A stretch of 64,000 nt of DNA from Fundicoccus ignavus (GTDB lineage: Bacteria; Bacillota; Bacilli; Lactobacillales; Aerococcaceae): assembly GCF_009659375.1 (NCBI RefSeq), contig NZ_WJQT01000012.1:24005-88004 (forward strand). The letters run 5' to 3'. The translations under genes were made by a program, and so were the position numbers. The notes under the pieces are model-generated. The model ran no database searches. It was not told the origin of the DNA and saw only the letters and a program-made list of their open reading frames with translations. Below, in pieces: positions 26,413-37,000 of this stretch. Within the stretch, counting starts at the first letter, position 1. Every line of letters starts with the position of its first letter.

Positions 26413-26590
26413 ACGTAACGAAGACTAAGTTTACTTTGATTTTCCTTCTATAAATGGACATCCTAACTATTACTTTGAAGACGGATTATTGCTGCTAAAC
26501 CAGTCGATTCAGTTCATATATATTTTTTTAGATCAATTGTGAGGATAGAAGGGTTACCCTAAGGAGTCGACGCTATTCTTACAAATTTCC

Positions 26591-27076
26591 ATGATGGATT
26601 GTAAAATTAAATGCGACAATTTTTTCTTTACTCAATTTTGGAGTCCAGCGTATAATTATTTCGAAAATTTATATGATGATGATGACGGAGAACTTAAAGA
26701 GTATGCTGTTTATGAATATTTGTGGGAAAGTAATAATGATTTTTCACTTGCTGATGGAGTGAGTCTATATATTCCTTCAAAAAAATTAGTAGATTATTTT
26801 TCTTTGACGTCAATTAATGATGGAGTTTGGAAAGATGATAATGATGAAATAGTTGCCTTTGATGGAATTGTCTATGGATATGAACATTCTCTGTGGTTTG
26901 ATCAAGTAAAACGTACTGAATATATGAACAAAACTAAGCAACAATTGTTTTGGAGATCGTGGGGAAGTGAATCAATCGGTTCAAAGTTTATTGAAAAATG
27001 GTTTTTAGTTGAAAAGGATTCTACAAATTACAAAATTCATATCTCAGAAATGAATGAAGGAAATCGAGACAGATAA
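26591..27076 (+). pseudogene. Hypothetical protein, 5' end replaced by IS end
   Basis: Open frame of 161 codons. The first ~10 codons are the IS30 terminal repeat, so the start is artificial and the original N-terminus is lost. The rest is rich in aromatic and acidic residues (NYFENLYDDDDGELKEY, FDGIVYGYEHSLWFDQVK, WRSWGSESIGSKFIEKWFLVEKD) without membrane segments. I do not recognise the family. No ribosome site precedes the ATG pair at 26591. Confidence 0.5.
26593..26619 (+). mobile_element. Orphan IS30-type terminal inverted repeat
   Basis: GATGGATTGTAAAATTAAAT followed by GCGACAA. It matches the reverse complement of 30694-30720 at 26 of 27 positions. The latter lies just upstream of the IS30 transposase remnant. 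The two ends face each other across 4.1 kb. Confidence 0.75.
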
Positions 27077-27278
27077 ATATTTAATAACATGTGGATATAT
27101 TTCTATTTTAGTTAAATTATATTTGTTTATGTTTGGTTAGCATTGAATCAGCTCGCGAATAATTTATTGACACTATTACTTTCAAATATTTTAAAAGTCA
27201 AAAAAATTTCTGCTGTTTAAATAGCTAAATGTCATTGGAATTAATGCTTTTTGAAACTCACTCAAAGTTCGAGCAATT

Positions 27279-27330
27279 AAACCAGGTCTTAAGAAAGCTC
27301 GTAAAGCTTCACAATTCTCAAAACGTTAAT
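27279..27330 (+). repeat. rpsI 3' end fragment, attachment-site-like copy 2
   Basis: Repeats the final 16 codons plus stop of rpsI with two changes, both synonymous (GCC to GCT for Ala, AAG to AAA for Lys). This is the pattern left when an element integrates into a gene 3' end and supplies a replacement end. Confidence 0.8.
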
Positions 27331-27620
27331 TATTGGAGTCGTTGCGAATTCATTCGCTTACGAATACAATATGGGACGGAGATTTCGAAGAAGTCGAGTA
27401 CCAATCATTTTTCAAATCAAAGCACTTTCTCAATTGCGAGAGAGTGCTTTTTTTGTTGAGTTAATGCTAAATGGCTAACTTTTGGCTAACCTTTGTTAGC
27501 CACAATCTACGACATAAAGATGTCGTGTTACACGCGAATGTGCCAATAAAAGCGACAATAAACAGAGTGATTAAAACAATTTTTTCGCGTATTGAGATTC
27601 TTATACAGGTGCTCCCAACG
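27314..27620 (+). repeat. ~300-bp direct repeat, left copy
   Basis: Begins in the rpsI remnant (ATTCTCAAAACGTTAATTAT) and runs to GGTGCTCCCAAC. It matches 43874-44167 with roughly 93% identity by eye. It contains a terminator, the inverted repeat GGCTAAC-CTTT-GTTAGCC and the hairpin ACGACAT-AAAG-ATGTCGT. Open frames inside it are not conserved between copies. Confidence 0.85.
27419..27454 (+). terminator. Terminator in left direct repeat
   Basis: AAAGCACTTTCTC / GAGAGAGTGCTTT with a 5-nt loop and T7 tail; probably the terminator that once followed this rpsI end. Confidence 0.85.
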
Positions 27621-27640
27621 TCATTTATCCTATCGACCAA

Positions 27641-27736
27641 GGGATTAATGAATTGTTAGCCTACTCACCTATTTTTGATCCGCAAAAACGCTTAGACTCT
27701 TATAAACACTTAGCAAGAATGTTTAATAAGATTTGA
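27641..27736 (+). pseudogene. 3' fragment of luciferase-like oxidoreductase gene
   Basis: The last 31 codons plus stop of the gene at 44409-45419 (GINELLAYSPIFDPQKRLDS to FNKI) are repeated here with two base changes. Together with the 300-bp repeat this shows that a whole rpsI-end/spacer/oxidoreductase block was duplicated and the left copy deleted internally. Confidence 0.88.
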
Positions 27737-28184
27737 TTGTTAATTTGTAGATATGCGCGAAACAAGAGAATTTTATCTATTTCGCTGAATGTTAGCTTAA
27801 ACATATTACTCAGCATAGGCTGTTTTTGACTCGTTCGATCCCCTTCCTTTTTGATTTCGAAAAGGAAGGAGATTTTTTAGTTACAATGCAAGAAGATTAT
27901 TAACCATTATTATAAAATTCGAATAATTTCTTTTTGCAATAATTAAAATGTTGGGTCATAATTATGTAATCAAAAACAAAAAATGTTATGATATAAAAAG
28001 CATAACCATATGCAAATGTATAAGGGTGCCTGTTATTCTGTGGATGGCAACGTAATATAAAGAACGTAGACTAATTCTATATAAATAAATTTAATACTTA
28101 GTATTTTATTCTAAGCAGAATCATCTATTATAATTTTTAATACTAAAAATGGCAGATTCATTATAAATAGAAAGTGGTGATGGA
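27737..28184. other. Intergenic region
   Basis: AT-rich, about 450 bp, with a strong hairpin at 27841-27878 and no supported gene. Confidence 0.5.
27841..27878 (+). terminator. Terminator-like hairpin
   Basis: CTTCCTTTTT / AAAAAGGAAG-type stem (CTTCCTTTT / AAAAGGAAG) followed by ATTTTTTAG. Confidence 0.8.
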
Positions 28185-28862
28185 ATGTATGAACAATGGC
28201 TTGCAATGGAACAATTTTATTATGAAGATGTGGGTGTTATTTTAATATTTTTTATTATTGGGGCAATTCTATCTATTTCAACGATAAGTCACTTGTCTCA
28301 TTGGTTTTCGAAGGTAGTTAATGGCATCTTTTTAGTATTTGTTATTATTTCAGGAATATTTATTTTTAATAATATCAATCAACATGGTGAATTAATGGCC
28401 AAAGCAAAATATGTCAGTCCAGCAAATCGAGATTTCAAACGAAATGTTTACCGTGATGAACAATACTCAGCTACGTCAAAAAATTTATTTCGAAACGCAT
28501 ATATGAGTCAACATTTTGAAGGGGTTGGATTATATCAATCAAAAGAATTTGTAGAAGAAGTGGAGTACTTAGGACGAGATTCCAAAGGATATTTATACTT
28601 CCAAATTGATGGGAATATCTACTTAGTATTAGAATCAGTTGTGACATTTGAAGATGAACAAACTACGGCGATAAGAGTTGGCAAGGGCTATAAACTTATA
28701 GATGAAAAGCTAACGGAACTTGGATTTATAAGTCAGTCACGAATTTTCTTTCAAGAATTTCGTGTACCAAATTCAATGATCGATAAAGAATTTGAGAGAG
28801 AACAAAATTCAATCATTATGCAGCATAAAGAGATTGTCGCAAAATGGGTAACTCCAGGATAA
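28185..28862 (+). CDS. Hypothetical membrane protein
   Basis: 225 residues. Two membrane segments near 17-37 (VGVILIFFIIGAILSISTI) and 43-65 (VVNGIFLVFVIISGIFIF) are followed by a ~160-residue soluble domain with FEGVGLYQSKEFVEEVEYLGRD and GYLYFQIDGNIYLVLESVV. I do not recognise a family. The ATG has GGTGATGG upstream. It lies directly before a broken S41 peptidase gene on the same strand, and the two may have formed an operon. The accessory position and AT-rich codon use fit horizontal origin. Confidence 0.65.
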   Translation: MYEQWLAMEQFYYEDVGVILIFFIIGAILSISTISHLSHWFSKVVNGIFLVFVIISGIFIFNNINQHGELMAKAKYVSPANRDFKRNVYRDEQYSATSKNLFRNAYMSQHFEGVGLYQSKEFVEEVEYLGRDSKGYLYFQIDGNIYLVLESVVTFEDEQTTAIRVGKGYKLIDEKLTELGFISQSRIFFQEFRVPNSMIDKEFEREQNSIIMQHKEIVAKWVTPG

Positions 28863-28882
28863 ACCTTGAAAGGAATTGGTAA

Positions 28883-29912
28883 ATTGAAAAGGTATTTGAT
28901 ATGTCTATGTTTAGTATGATGTTTGTTTGTAATGTCTACTGTTGGTAATGCTGAAGAAGTCTCAAGCACTCCTTATGAGATTTATTACGAAGCAGTTAAG
29001 TAATTAATAAGCATAGTATTTACTCGATAGATGAAACGTGGGTTGAATACTATGAAAATATGCCACATCTTGAAGAAGACGTTAGTGAATCTATAATGAA
29101 ACATGAATTATTTTATAAAGCGATACCAAAAGGTGGTAAGAAACACTCTTATGGATTAACGACTGATGATTCAACGCAAGCTGTGGCTGAAATCTATAAT
29201 ATGATAAATTGAAGGGAATGAATTGACTGAGGAAAAAAGACATATTTAATCGAAGAATTTAAAGAGAATAATGAATGGTTTAAGTATCCAGTGATTGAAA
29301 ATTTAGAGAGTAATATTTATTTATTGACCATTCCAACACCGAGTTTTGTACTAGTTATGTTATAGAAGAATATGTAAACACAGTTCATACCAAATTTAAT
29401 GAAATTGAGACGGTTGATGGTATTATTATTGATTTTCGAAATAATTATGGTGGCTATTTTCCAACAATTTTAGCTAGTCTTGCAGCATTTCTACCTGAAG
29501 GAGAATTACTCTATTACGAGAATAACAGTGGTGAACGTTCAGTTATTAAATTAACTGACAAACAAGTATTGTTGGATGATGAGCCAGTATGGTTTTTTGA
29601 TTCAGTGGATAAAAAATGTGACTCCAAAGTAGCAATTATTACTGATAATCAACAACTAGTGCTCCAGAAATAGTGACACTCATGTTTAAAAATCAAGAAA
29701 ATGTTCACGTTTTTGGTCAGAATAGCGCTGGTTTTACGTCTGCTTTAACTCTTTTTTATATTGCCGAAAACTATCACATGTACCTAGCAACAAATAAAAT
29801 AGTCACTTTATCCGGTGAAACATATCTAGATCAGCCAATCATTCCGGATACTTCAGTAAATTTTAAAGAAGAAGATGTGATTGAAGTTTCCAAAGGATGG
29901 CTATTGAAATGA
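28883..29912 (+). pseudogene. Broken S41-family peptidase
   Basis: A TTG start codes a signal-peptide-like N-terminus (KRYLICLCLV, stop, then STVGNAEEV). Further stops and frameshifts follow. Recognisable blocks are ETWVEYYENMPHLEEDV, VDGIIIDFRNNYGGYFPTIL and SKVAIITDNQ, then, after a frameshift, SAPEIVTLMFKNQENVHVFGQNSAG and the C-terminal GETYLDQPIIPD. These are the substrate-strand and catalytic Ser regions of C-terminal-processing/tail-specific peptidases. At least five disruptions make it inactive. Confidence 0.85.
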
Positions 29913-30021
29913 TTTCTTCTATATTTTGATAAATCAAAGCTAAATGAATGAAGTATATAAAGGTTCCAATGACAACTGCTCAAAATATTAGTTAGTGAAA
30001 TCTTTGAGAAAGTATACAATC

Positions 30022-30068
30022 TGAGACTGATATTTCAAAGAAGTCGAGTACTAACCGTTTTTCAAATT
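30022..30068 (+). repeat. Partial third copy of the 300-bp repeat
   Basis: GAGACTGATATTTCAAAGAA GTCGAGTACTAACC and the following TTTTTCAAAT... match 27371-27424 / 43931-43985 imperfectly (about 80%). It ends exactly where the IS30 remnant begins. Confidence 0.6.
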
Positions 30069-30721
30069 AGCACTTTTACGCTCTGCGAAGGTCGCTAAAC
30101 AACCTTTACTCTTTCCGCGTGAAGAAACCATTGTATCCAATTCCCAATGTCCAAACTCTTGTCTGTTTCTAACTGACTTAGGTCGTTCGGAGAACGAGCG
30201 ACCAATATTGAACTTACCACGTGTTTCTTGAGGTTGGCGACCTTTACCTTTGTGTCTTAGCACTTGTAAGGGAACGTTTAAGATGCCTTCATAAATCCAG
30301 TTATAGATTGTTTTAAAGGATAGTTTCTCTTGATAATCTCGACCCACAATCTGTTCGGGTGACCAGGTCATTTCTAGTTTATGTTGAATATCCTCAAGCA
30401 ACTTTGGTGTATGTTTCGCTTTTCTGCCTTTGTGAGAAGCAAGTTGATTCGCATCTGCTTGAGAAGCTTTCGCAACATAGGATGGAGTCGAACATCGATT
30501 AAGTTCACGATAAATAGTTGAACGATGACGACCTAACAAGTTCGCAATATGGTTAATTTTATAACCTTCTTGAACAAGCACTTCTATTTTTGACCGTTCT
30601 TCTATGGTAAGATATGTATGACTCATAATAGACCTCCGTGTGTATGTTTTTGTGGTTATTAACATCTTACACGAATCTATTATGAGTTTCTTTGTTGTCG
30701 CATTTAATTTTACAATTCATC
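30069..30721 (-). mobile_element. IS30-family insertion sequence, 3'-truncated
   Basis: Keeps the left inverted repeat (30694-30720) and the first ~186 codons of the transposase (30626 down to 30069). The start is ATG 30626 with GGAGG upstream. The N-terminal helix-turn-helix (YLTIEERSKIEVLVQEGYKINHIANLLGRHRSTIYREL) and the first catalytic Asp region (FGHWELDTMVSSRGKS) are intact. IS30 transposases normally run 320-380 residues, so the rest of the DDE domain is lost. The matching right end is probably the orphan repeat at 26593. Confidence 0.88.
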
Positions 30722-30802
30722 TATTTTACTTGAATCATTAAGCAGTGAATGTTACAGTATTTAATTGGATATGAACACCTAAAAATAGAATGTGAGAAAA
30801 TC

Positions 30803-31408
30803 ATGAAACAGATTAATTATTGGAAATTATCCTCAATAATATTGTTATTAATCAGTATCAGTTGGGGTGCATTTAACTACTATGAAAATAAAGAAGCAGG
30901 ATTACAGTCAGCAGAAGTCATACAAGAGTTAAGAGTAGCAATGCCTAAAGGGAAGCTAGTCACAGCTAATCAACCTATTATTAATCAAGAAAAAGAAATG
31001 CCAAAGCAAAAAATAGACGATTATTGGTATATTGGAGAAATTCGAATTGAAAGTTTAGGGATTGAATTACCAGTTATGGATCAGTGGGATTATGATCGTT
31101 TAAAAATTTCACCTAGTCGGTATCAAGGAAATTATTTCAATCATAATTTAATAATTGCTGGGCATAATTATCAAACGCATTTTGGTCCGTTATTATATAT
31201 CAATAAGGGAGCATTAGTGGAAATAATCGATGTGAATGGAAATGTTTATCGCTATGAGGTCGTAGATATGCAAGAGTTAAAACCAACAGAACTTTCAAAA
31301 CTAGTTCAGAGAGAAAATCAGGATTGGGATTTAACATTATTTACGTGCACAAGTTCTACTTTGGCTAGACAGATTGTGAGATGTCGTCAAATTGATAGTG
31401 ATATTTAA
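30803..31408 (+). CDS. Class D-like sortase
   Basis: 201 residues with an N-terminal membrane anchor (about 8-26, SSIILLLISISWGAF). The sortase domain carries the catalytic His in LIIAGHNYQTHFGPL, the Cys in LTLFTCTSS and the Arg in RQIVRCRQ. IGEIRIESLGIELPVMD is the usual domain opening. The AGHNYxxHFG and LFTCT pattern fits class D-type enzymes rather than the pilus class C gene at 40522. ATG 30803 is chosen because the upstream frame start lacks a ribosome site, though GTGAGAAAATC here is weak. The nearest LPXTG proteins are in the pilus locus beyond the IS1182 remnant, and it may anchor one of them. Confidence 0.82.
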   Translation: MKQINYWKLSSIILLLISISWGAFNYYENKEAGLQSAEVIQELRVAMPKGKLVTANQPIINQEKEMPKQKIDDYWYIGEIRIESLGIELPVMDQWDYDRLKISPSRYQGNYFNHNLIIAGHNYQTHFGPLLYINKGALVEIIDVNGNVYRYEVVDMQELKPTELSKLVQRENQDWDLTLFTCTSSTLARQIVRCRQIDSDI

Positions 31409-31420
31409 TAATTGCTGAAG

Positions 31421-33173
31421 CAGAGGCTGGGCAAAAAGTCCAGTCTATAAAAAGACAAGGTCATTATCGCAATTGTGATAATGACCTTATTTTATCGTTT
31501 TAGTAAACATGAAAGCACTCACATGATATCATGTAAATACCAACAAATACACTTAAAGGAGTGGCTTTCATGTATAAACCTATAACACATCTGATTGTTC
31601 TTTAGTATTAAATTTAGACTTCGATATTCCAAAAAATCACGATGCGCGTTTCATTAGCTTATTCGTTGATTCAATCCCTGATAATGAATTTCCTAAACCC
31701 ACCTCCACAGGTCGTCCAGGCCATCATCCACGTATGATGTTAAAGATGATTCTCTTCGCCTATTCTAGAGCCATTTATAGTGGTCGAAAAATTGTTCAAA
31801 TGAATGAGGAAATGATTCCAATGAAATGGTTAACCAATGACCAATATGTTGGCTATCATTCTATTAATGATTTCAGAGTGCATCCTTTAACAGCTACGTT
31901 AATTCGTAAAGCTTTCGTTCATTTTTATTCTCTTTTAAAAGAACATCAATATGTTAATGAAGAGGCTATTTTTATTGATGGGACCAAGTTAGAAGCTGAT
32001 GCGAATCGCTATTCCTTTGTTTGGCGTAAGTCAATTGAAAAACATGAGGCTAAATTGAATCAAGAGGTGGCCACTCTCTACGTTGAGTTGGTAAAGAATG
32101 AGATTAACTCTGCACTACAAGAAGATGAGCTTCAATCGAGTGTCGGCATTGAAGCCATGATTCAGAAAACAAAAGAAAAATTGGAACAATTAAATGATGA
32201 AATTAGTGAAGAACCCAAAATCATACCGGGTGGTTCTCCTAATAAACGAAAAAGAAGATGGGTTAAAAAACACCTTAGAAAGCTTTCCAAGGATTATCTT
32301 CCAAGAAAACACAAATACGAAGAAGCGAATAAGCAATTCGATGGTAGAAACAGTTATTCCAAAACGGATAAAGATGCCACTTTTATGTGTATGAAAGAAG
32401 ATGCGATGAAAAATCGCACCATAAAACCAGGTTATAATCTTCAAATTGCCACTCAAAATCTATTTGTCTTAGCGTATGACCTCTATCCAAATCCATCCGA
32501 TACACGCACACTGATTCCGTTCTTAAATTCGAATGACCTTTTCCATGAGTTTAACTGCATTGTGGCTGACGCAGGTTATGGGAGTGAAGAGAATTATCAA
32601 CATATTATCGATGATATGTAAAAAATACCCTTAATACCGTACACCATGTATCGAAAAGAACAAACTAGAAAAGATAAAAATAATCCCAAGCTTCGTCATA
32701 ATTGGCACTATGTTGAAGATATAGATTGTTATGTAGACGATCAGGGAGTTCAATTCAGCTTTAGTCATTACAGTCAACGAAAAGATAAAACAGGTTTTGA
32801 ACGTGAATTTAAGGTTTATAAAACAGACAAAGTACAATTAACTCCAGAATTGGATAAATTGGCATTAACTCCATCTGGTAAACAACGGATGATAAGTGTC
32901 AATGAAGTATGGGACTATTATAAAAGTAAAGCCAAAGAATACTTAGAAAGCGATTCAGGTTGCCAACTATACGCTCAACGTAAAATAGAAGTTGAGCCTG
33001 TTTTTGGTCAAATGAAGCGCAATTTTGGGATGCGAAGAGTTCATGTAAGAGGAAAAATTGGGGTTTCAAATGATATTGGAATCCTGTTAATGGCAATGAA
33101 TTTAACCAGATTAGCAGAAAGGATAAGAAGAAAAACAAGGGGTTCGCTTTTCTTTTTTTATATTTTCAGTTAA
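31421..33173 (+). mobile_element. IS1182-family insertion sequence, inactive
   Basis: The left end has GAGGCTGGGCAAAAAGTCCA, typical of IS1182 termini, then a 12-bp hairpin. No matching right terminus (CCCAGCCTC) follows the transposase, so the right end is deleted. The transposase starts at ATG 31570, shifts frame after ~12 codons, continues from [21 protein letters not shown], and is interrupted by a TAA at 32619 where the frame is otherwise continuous (IIDDM, stop, KIPLIPYTMYRKEQ). It ends RKIEVEPVFGQMKRNFGMRR, containing the third acidic catalytic residue. Two lesions make it non-autonomous. Confidence 0.92.
31457..31490 (+). terminator. Hairpin in IS1182 leader
   Basis: AAGGTCATTATC / GATAATGACCTT with an 8-nt loop. 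Such structures near IS ends block read-through into the transposase. Confidence 0.7.
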
Positions 33174-33505
33174 ATTAAATTTTAAATTAGATAAAACAAT
33201 AATATTGCTATTCCATTTTTTTAATGATTTTGATATATTAATAAATGTTGGCATAAAAGTTCGAATTTTATTAGTAAGCATTCGAAACAAAACTGTAATG
33301 AAACGTAAGGGTTTGCTCGAGTTTTCATAAGTTTTGATTTGATATCCAGGAATTAATATTGAAACTGAAGGTTTTATAGATTTTTTATAGAGAATACAGA
33401 TACTTTATTATTCTCTTTCATTTTTGGTAAAGATATTAAATTCTAAAAATTGTTAACGTTGTTAATCATCAATAAAATTTATAGATTGTCAAAGGAGTGA
33501 ATAAA
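33174..33505. other. AT-rich region upstream of pilus locus
   Basis: About 330 bp, very AT-rich, without a supported gene. It presumably holds the pilus promoter; no clear -35/-10 pair stands out. Confidence 0.5.
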
Positions 33506-34006
33506 TTGAAAGAAGGATCAAGAAACCGATTTCTAAAAATAGTAATTATTTCTGGTATATTATTCGGTATTAATTACTTTTTCAGTTTTTATCGTTTGTT
33601 TAGTGACTCAATGGATCCAAACCTTGAAGTTGGAAGTTATGTTGTTGCTTTAAATAACAATAATCCGAAGCAGGGAGATATTATTAGTTACAGAAGGGAA
33701 GACAACCTCTACATAAAAAGAGTGGTTGCTTTAGAAGGACAAACAGTTGACATCGATAAAAATGGAAATCTCTTTGTGAATGGTCAGTTTGTCAGTGAAG
33801 CATATATTGCACAACCATCGCTACACCCAATTTCTATTTCATTACCATATAAAGTCCCAGACGATACTTATTTTGTTTTAGGAGATAATCGTGAAAATGC
33901 TTTGGATTCTAGAACTGACTTTGTCGGAACGATTAACCAAAAAGAAATAACAGGCAAATTGATTTTTCAAATTTATCCTTTTAACAAAGTTGGAATAATT
34001 GATTAG
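33506..34006 (+). CDS. Pilus-locus signal peptidase I
   Basis: 166 residues. A membrane anchor near 7-25 is followed by the catalytic Ser motif SDSMDPNL, the general base Lys in LYIKRVVALEGQTV and the box VLGDNRENALDSR. Type I signal peptidases of this kind are often encoded in Gram-positive pilus loci, where they assist pilin maturation or assembly. TTG 33506 is 8 nt after AAAGGAG; the in-frame GTG at 33497 overlaps that ribosome site. It is 24 bp before the adhesin gene. Confidence 0.9.
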   Translation: MKEGSRNRFLKIVIISGILFGINYFFSFYRLFSDSMDPNLEVGSYVVALNNNNPKQGDIISYRREDNLYIKRVVALEGQTVDIDKNGNLFVNGQFVSEAYIAQPSLHPISISLPYKVPDDTYFVLGDNRENALDSRTDFVGTINQKEITGKLIFQIYPFNKVGIID

Positions 34007-34030
34007 CATTATGAAAATAGGAGCATCAAA

Positions 34031-37000
34031 ATGAAAACTAAAATTAGTTTTACATTAAAACAAAAAATAGAAAAAAGTGTAACAACTTTCTTAGTCGCCT
34101 TGCTTTTACTAAATTCAAGTTCAAATTTAATTTTTGCGCAGGAAGAAATGGAGTCAATATCGTCAACTGAAACAGAAGTATTAGTTTCTGAACCACCTAC
34201 TGAAGCAACTACTTTCTTGGAATCGACTGAACCTGATATTAATGTTGAAGATTCTTTTGAACCTGTCGAAATTATCACTGAGAGTGAAACAACGCAACTA
34301 TCAAGCGAGTCCTTAATTGAAGACACAACTGAATCAACTACTGAAACGACGACTGTGCAATTACAAACAAAAGATTTCTCTTCCTATCTGTCTTCTATAA
34401 AGTCAGAACAAAATAATCAAGTTGTATCGAGTGTACAAGATGCCTCGCAAGTAAAATTAACTTTCGACTTTTACATGGTTGACGCACAAGAGGATATTCA
34501 ACGGACTCAATATGAATATCAGCTTCCAAAAGGTTTGCTAATTGAATCAACTTTCCAAGGTCAAGTAGTTGCTAATAACAATGTCATTGGACAATTTAAG
34601 GTTAGTACGAATGGAATCGTTTCGATTGAATTTTTAAAAGAAGCATCACAACAACGTGGTAATTTTAGTCTCGTTGCAAAAGTTTCTAACGATGCATCAG
34701 GTCAAATTGAAAAAGTGCAATTTGGTCAGTTGTTAACCCTCAATATTGAATTACCTAAAGACATTCAAGAGGAAGAATCTAATACGACGACTCAAGCAGA
34801 AACAAGCGAAATAGCAGAATTTGAAAATATTGCAACTTCAACCAAGGATGAGCTAACCATTGAAGAAAATTCTACGATCCCACAGCTAGATCAAGAAATC
34901 ATTTTAGAAGATGATTTGCAAGATTTGTCAGCATATGCTTCAGATTTTGAAACGCAATCGAGTCTCATTGGTACCCAAGAAGATTCTTCGATGATAATGC
35001 AATCGGACAGAATGAGTATAGAATCAGATCCGTCATTATTGCTGATGAGTGCACTCACAACTGCAGGCGCTACTGACCTAACTAGCAAAATAACAAGTGT
35101 GGTAGTAACTGTTAATGGGCAAGTTAGAACAACCTTTAACGATGGCGAAATGGTCAATATCGCTATCAATTATCAATTGGCTCCTGGTGATATCAGTGTT
35201 GAACAACCAGTAGTACAGTATCAATTGCCTGATAGTATTAATATTGTAGCGAGTCAAGCAGGGAAAGTTTTTGATGGTACTACTGAAGTTGGAACTTATA
35301 CCATTACTCAAGAAGGATTAATTAAAATTACGTTTAATGAGAGTAGTATTCAATCAGGTGTTGGTCGAGATGGATCAATTAGATTTTCTGCTCAAGCATC
35401 TGTTGAAGAAGTAGGTGATGGTGGCAAAGTTCAGTTTCCAGGAAATAGTCAACCAATCGTAATCAAAGCACCAGTAGTTGATAATACAGATATTCGCACA
35501 GTTAAAACTGGGACTATTAATCAGAGTAAAAATAGAATTGACTATAAAATTGAGGTTTCATCTGATCAAGGAACAAGTGATATGGTCAAGATTCACGATG
35601 GTTTCTCCTGGATACATAATATTGAAACTTTAAATTATGATAAACCAAGTCTAGAGGTAATCAAAATAAATGCAAATGGCAATCCGACCACTGTCAATTT
35701 AAGCCAAACACAGTTAACTTGGACCGATGGACAGAATCCTAGCTTTGATTTAGCTAATTTACCTAAGTTAAATGCCAATGAAAAATATATTGTGACTTAT
35801 TCAGCTAATATCAAAGCTAATTCAACAGGTGAATCATTTTATGTTAGCAACTGGGCTTATAGTTCATCTGGTTCAAAGACCAGTGGTGAAGGCGAAAACT
35901 TTACTTGGTATAAAAATGTAACAAAATCGGGTTGGTATGATCAAAATACAGGTTTAGTTACTTGGAATATTATGATTAATCAAAACCGACAAGATATTTC
36001 TGGTTATAACATTAATGACTTAATCCCAGGTACAATCGTCGGAAATGTTACCTTAACCAATAATAGTTATTGGTCTGAAACAACCATTCCTGTTTCTGGG
36101 AATACGTTGAATTACACGTTCCCAACTAATTTGACTAATGAGCAAAAAACATCGCAATATACGATTAGTTATCAAACTAAACCAACAGCGGGTTCAACTC
36201 AAGAAACTAACGTCGCTAAGATGACCTCACCAACAGGAACGACCATTCAAGATGATGCGATTGTCGGGATTACGAAGCGAGAAAAATCATTAGATAAAAG
36301 TTTTCAATCAAGCAGTATGAGTGGCAACATGATGACAAATAATTGGCGCACTTATATAGTCCTTCCAGAAGGTACTTTAACTAACATTATCTATGAAGAT
36401 ATCATTCAAAATGGACATGATGCTAGTGGAACGGATTTAGGTCCGAATACTCATTTCGCCTATGCAAGTGAACTTGAAACTGATTTAAAACAAAATTTAG
36501 TCATTCAAATCGATAATAATAATCAATACCGTTACAATGGTGCAGTTCAAACAGCACTTAAAAATGGTACTGCGACCAATGAAGTTACAATTAAAGTCAC
36601 TTATTATGATGCGAATGGTAAGGTTGTGGCATCAACAGATTCAACGACTAAAGTTCAACGTTATATAGTAGAAGTTTTGCCGCTGAATGGATTTAATTTG
36701 GTTGCGAGAGACTTGACGATTAGTAATTATCGTACTCATACAGACATTTCGTCGGTTGAAACCAATGGCTCGATAACATCAGTGAATAAAGCGAAATATG
36801 ACGGACTAGTAAAAGAAGCGAGTACCACTTATACCAAATTACCAGAGTTAGTAAAAGAGCAACGAATCGGCACTAGTGTGAGTTATGATAGTAATCCGAC
36901 AACAGTCGATTTAGAGGAAAGCAATGGTGTTTTAAATTACCGTCTGCGCTTAACGACTACTGCCGTAAAAAATGGTGATCTAGTGATTACCGATACATTA

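Noticed and set aside
27229..27459. 76-codon frame
   Set aside because: It spans the rpsI remnant in a wrong frame and ends in the terminator. It is not conserved in the right-hand repeat copy.
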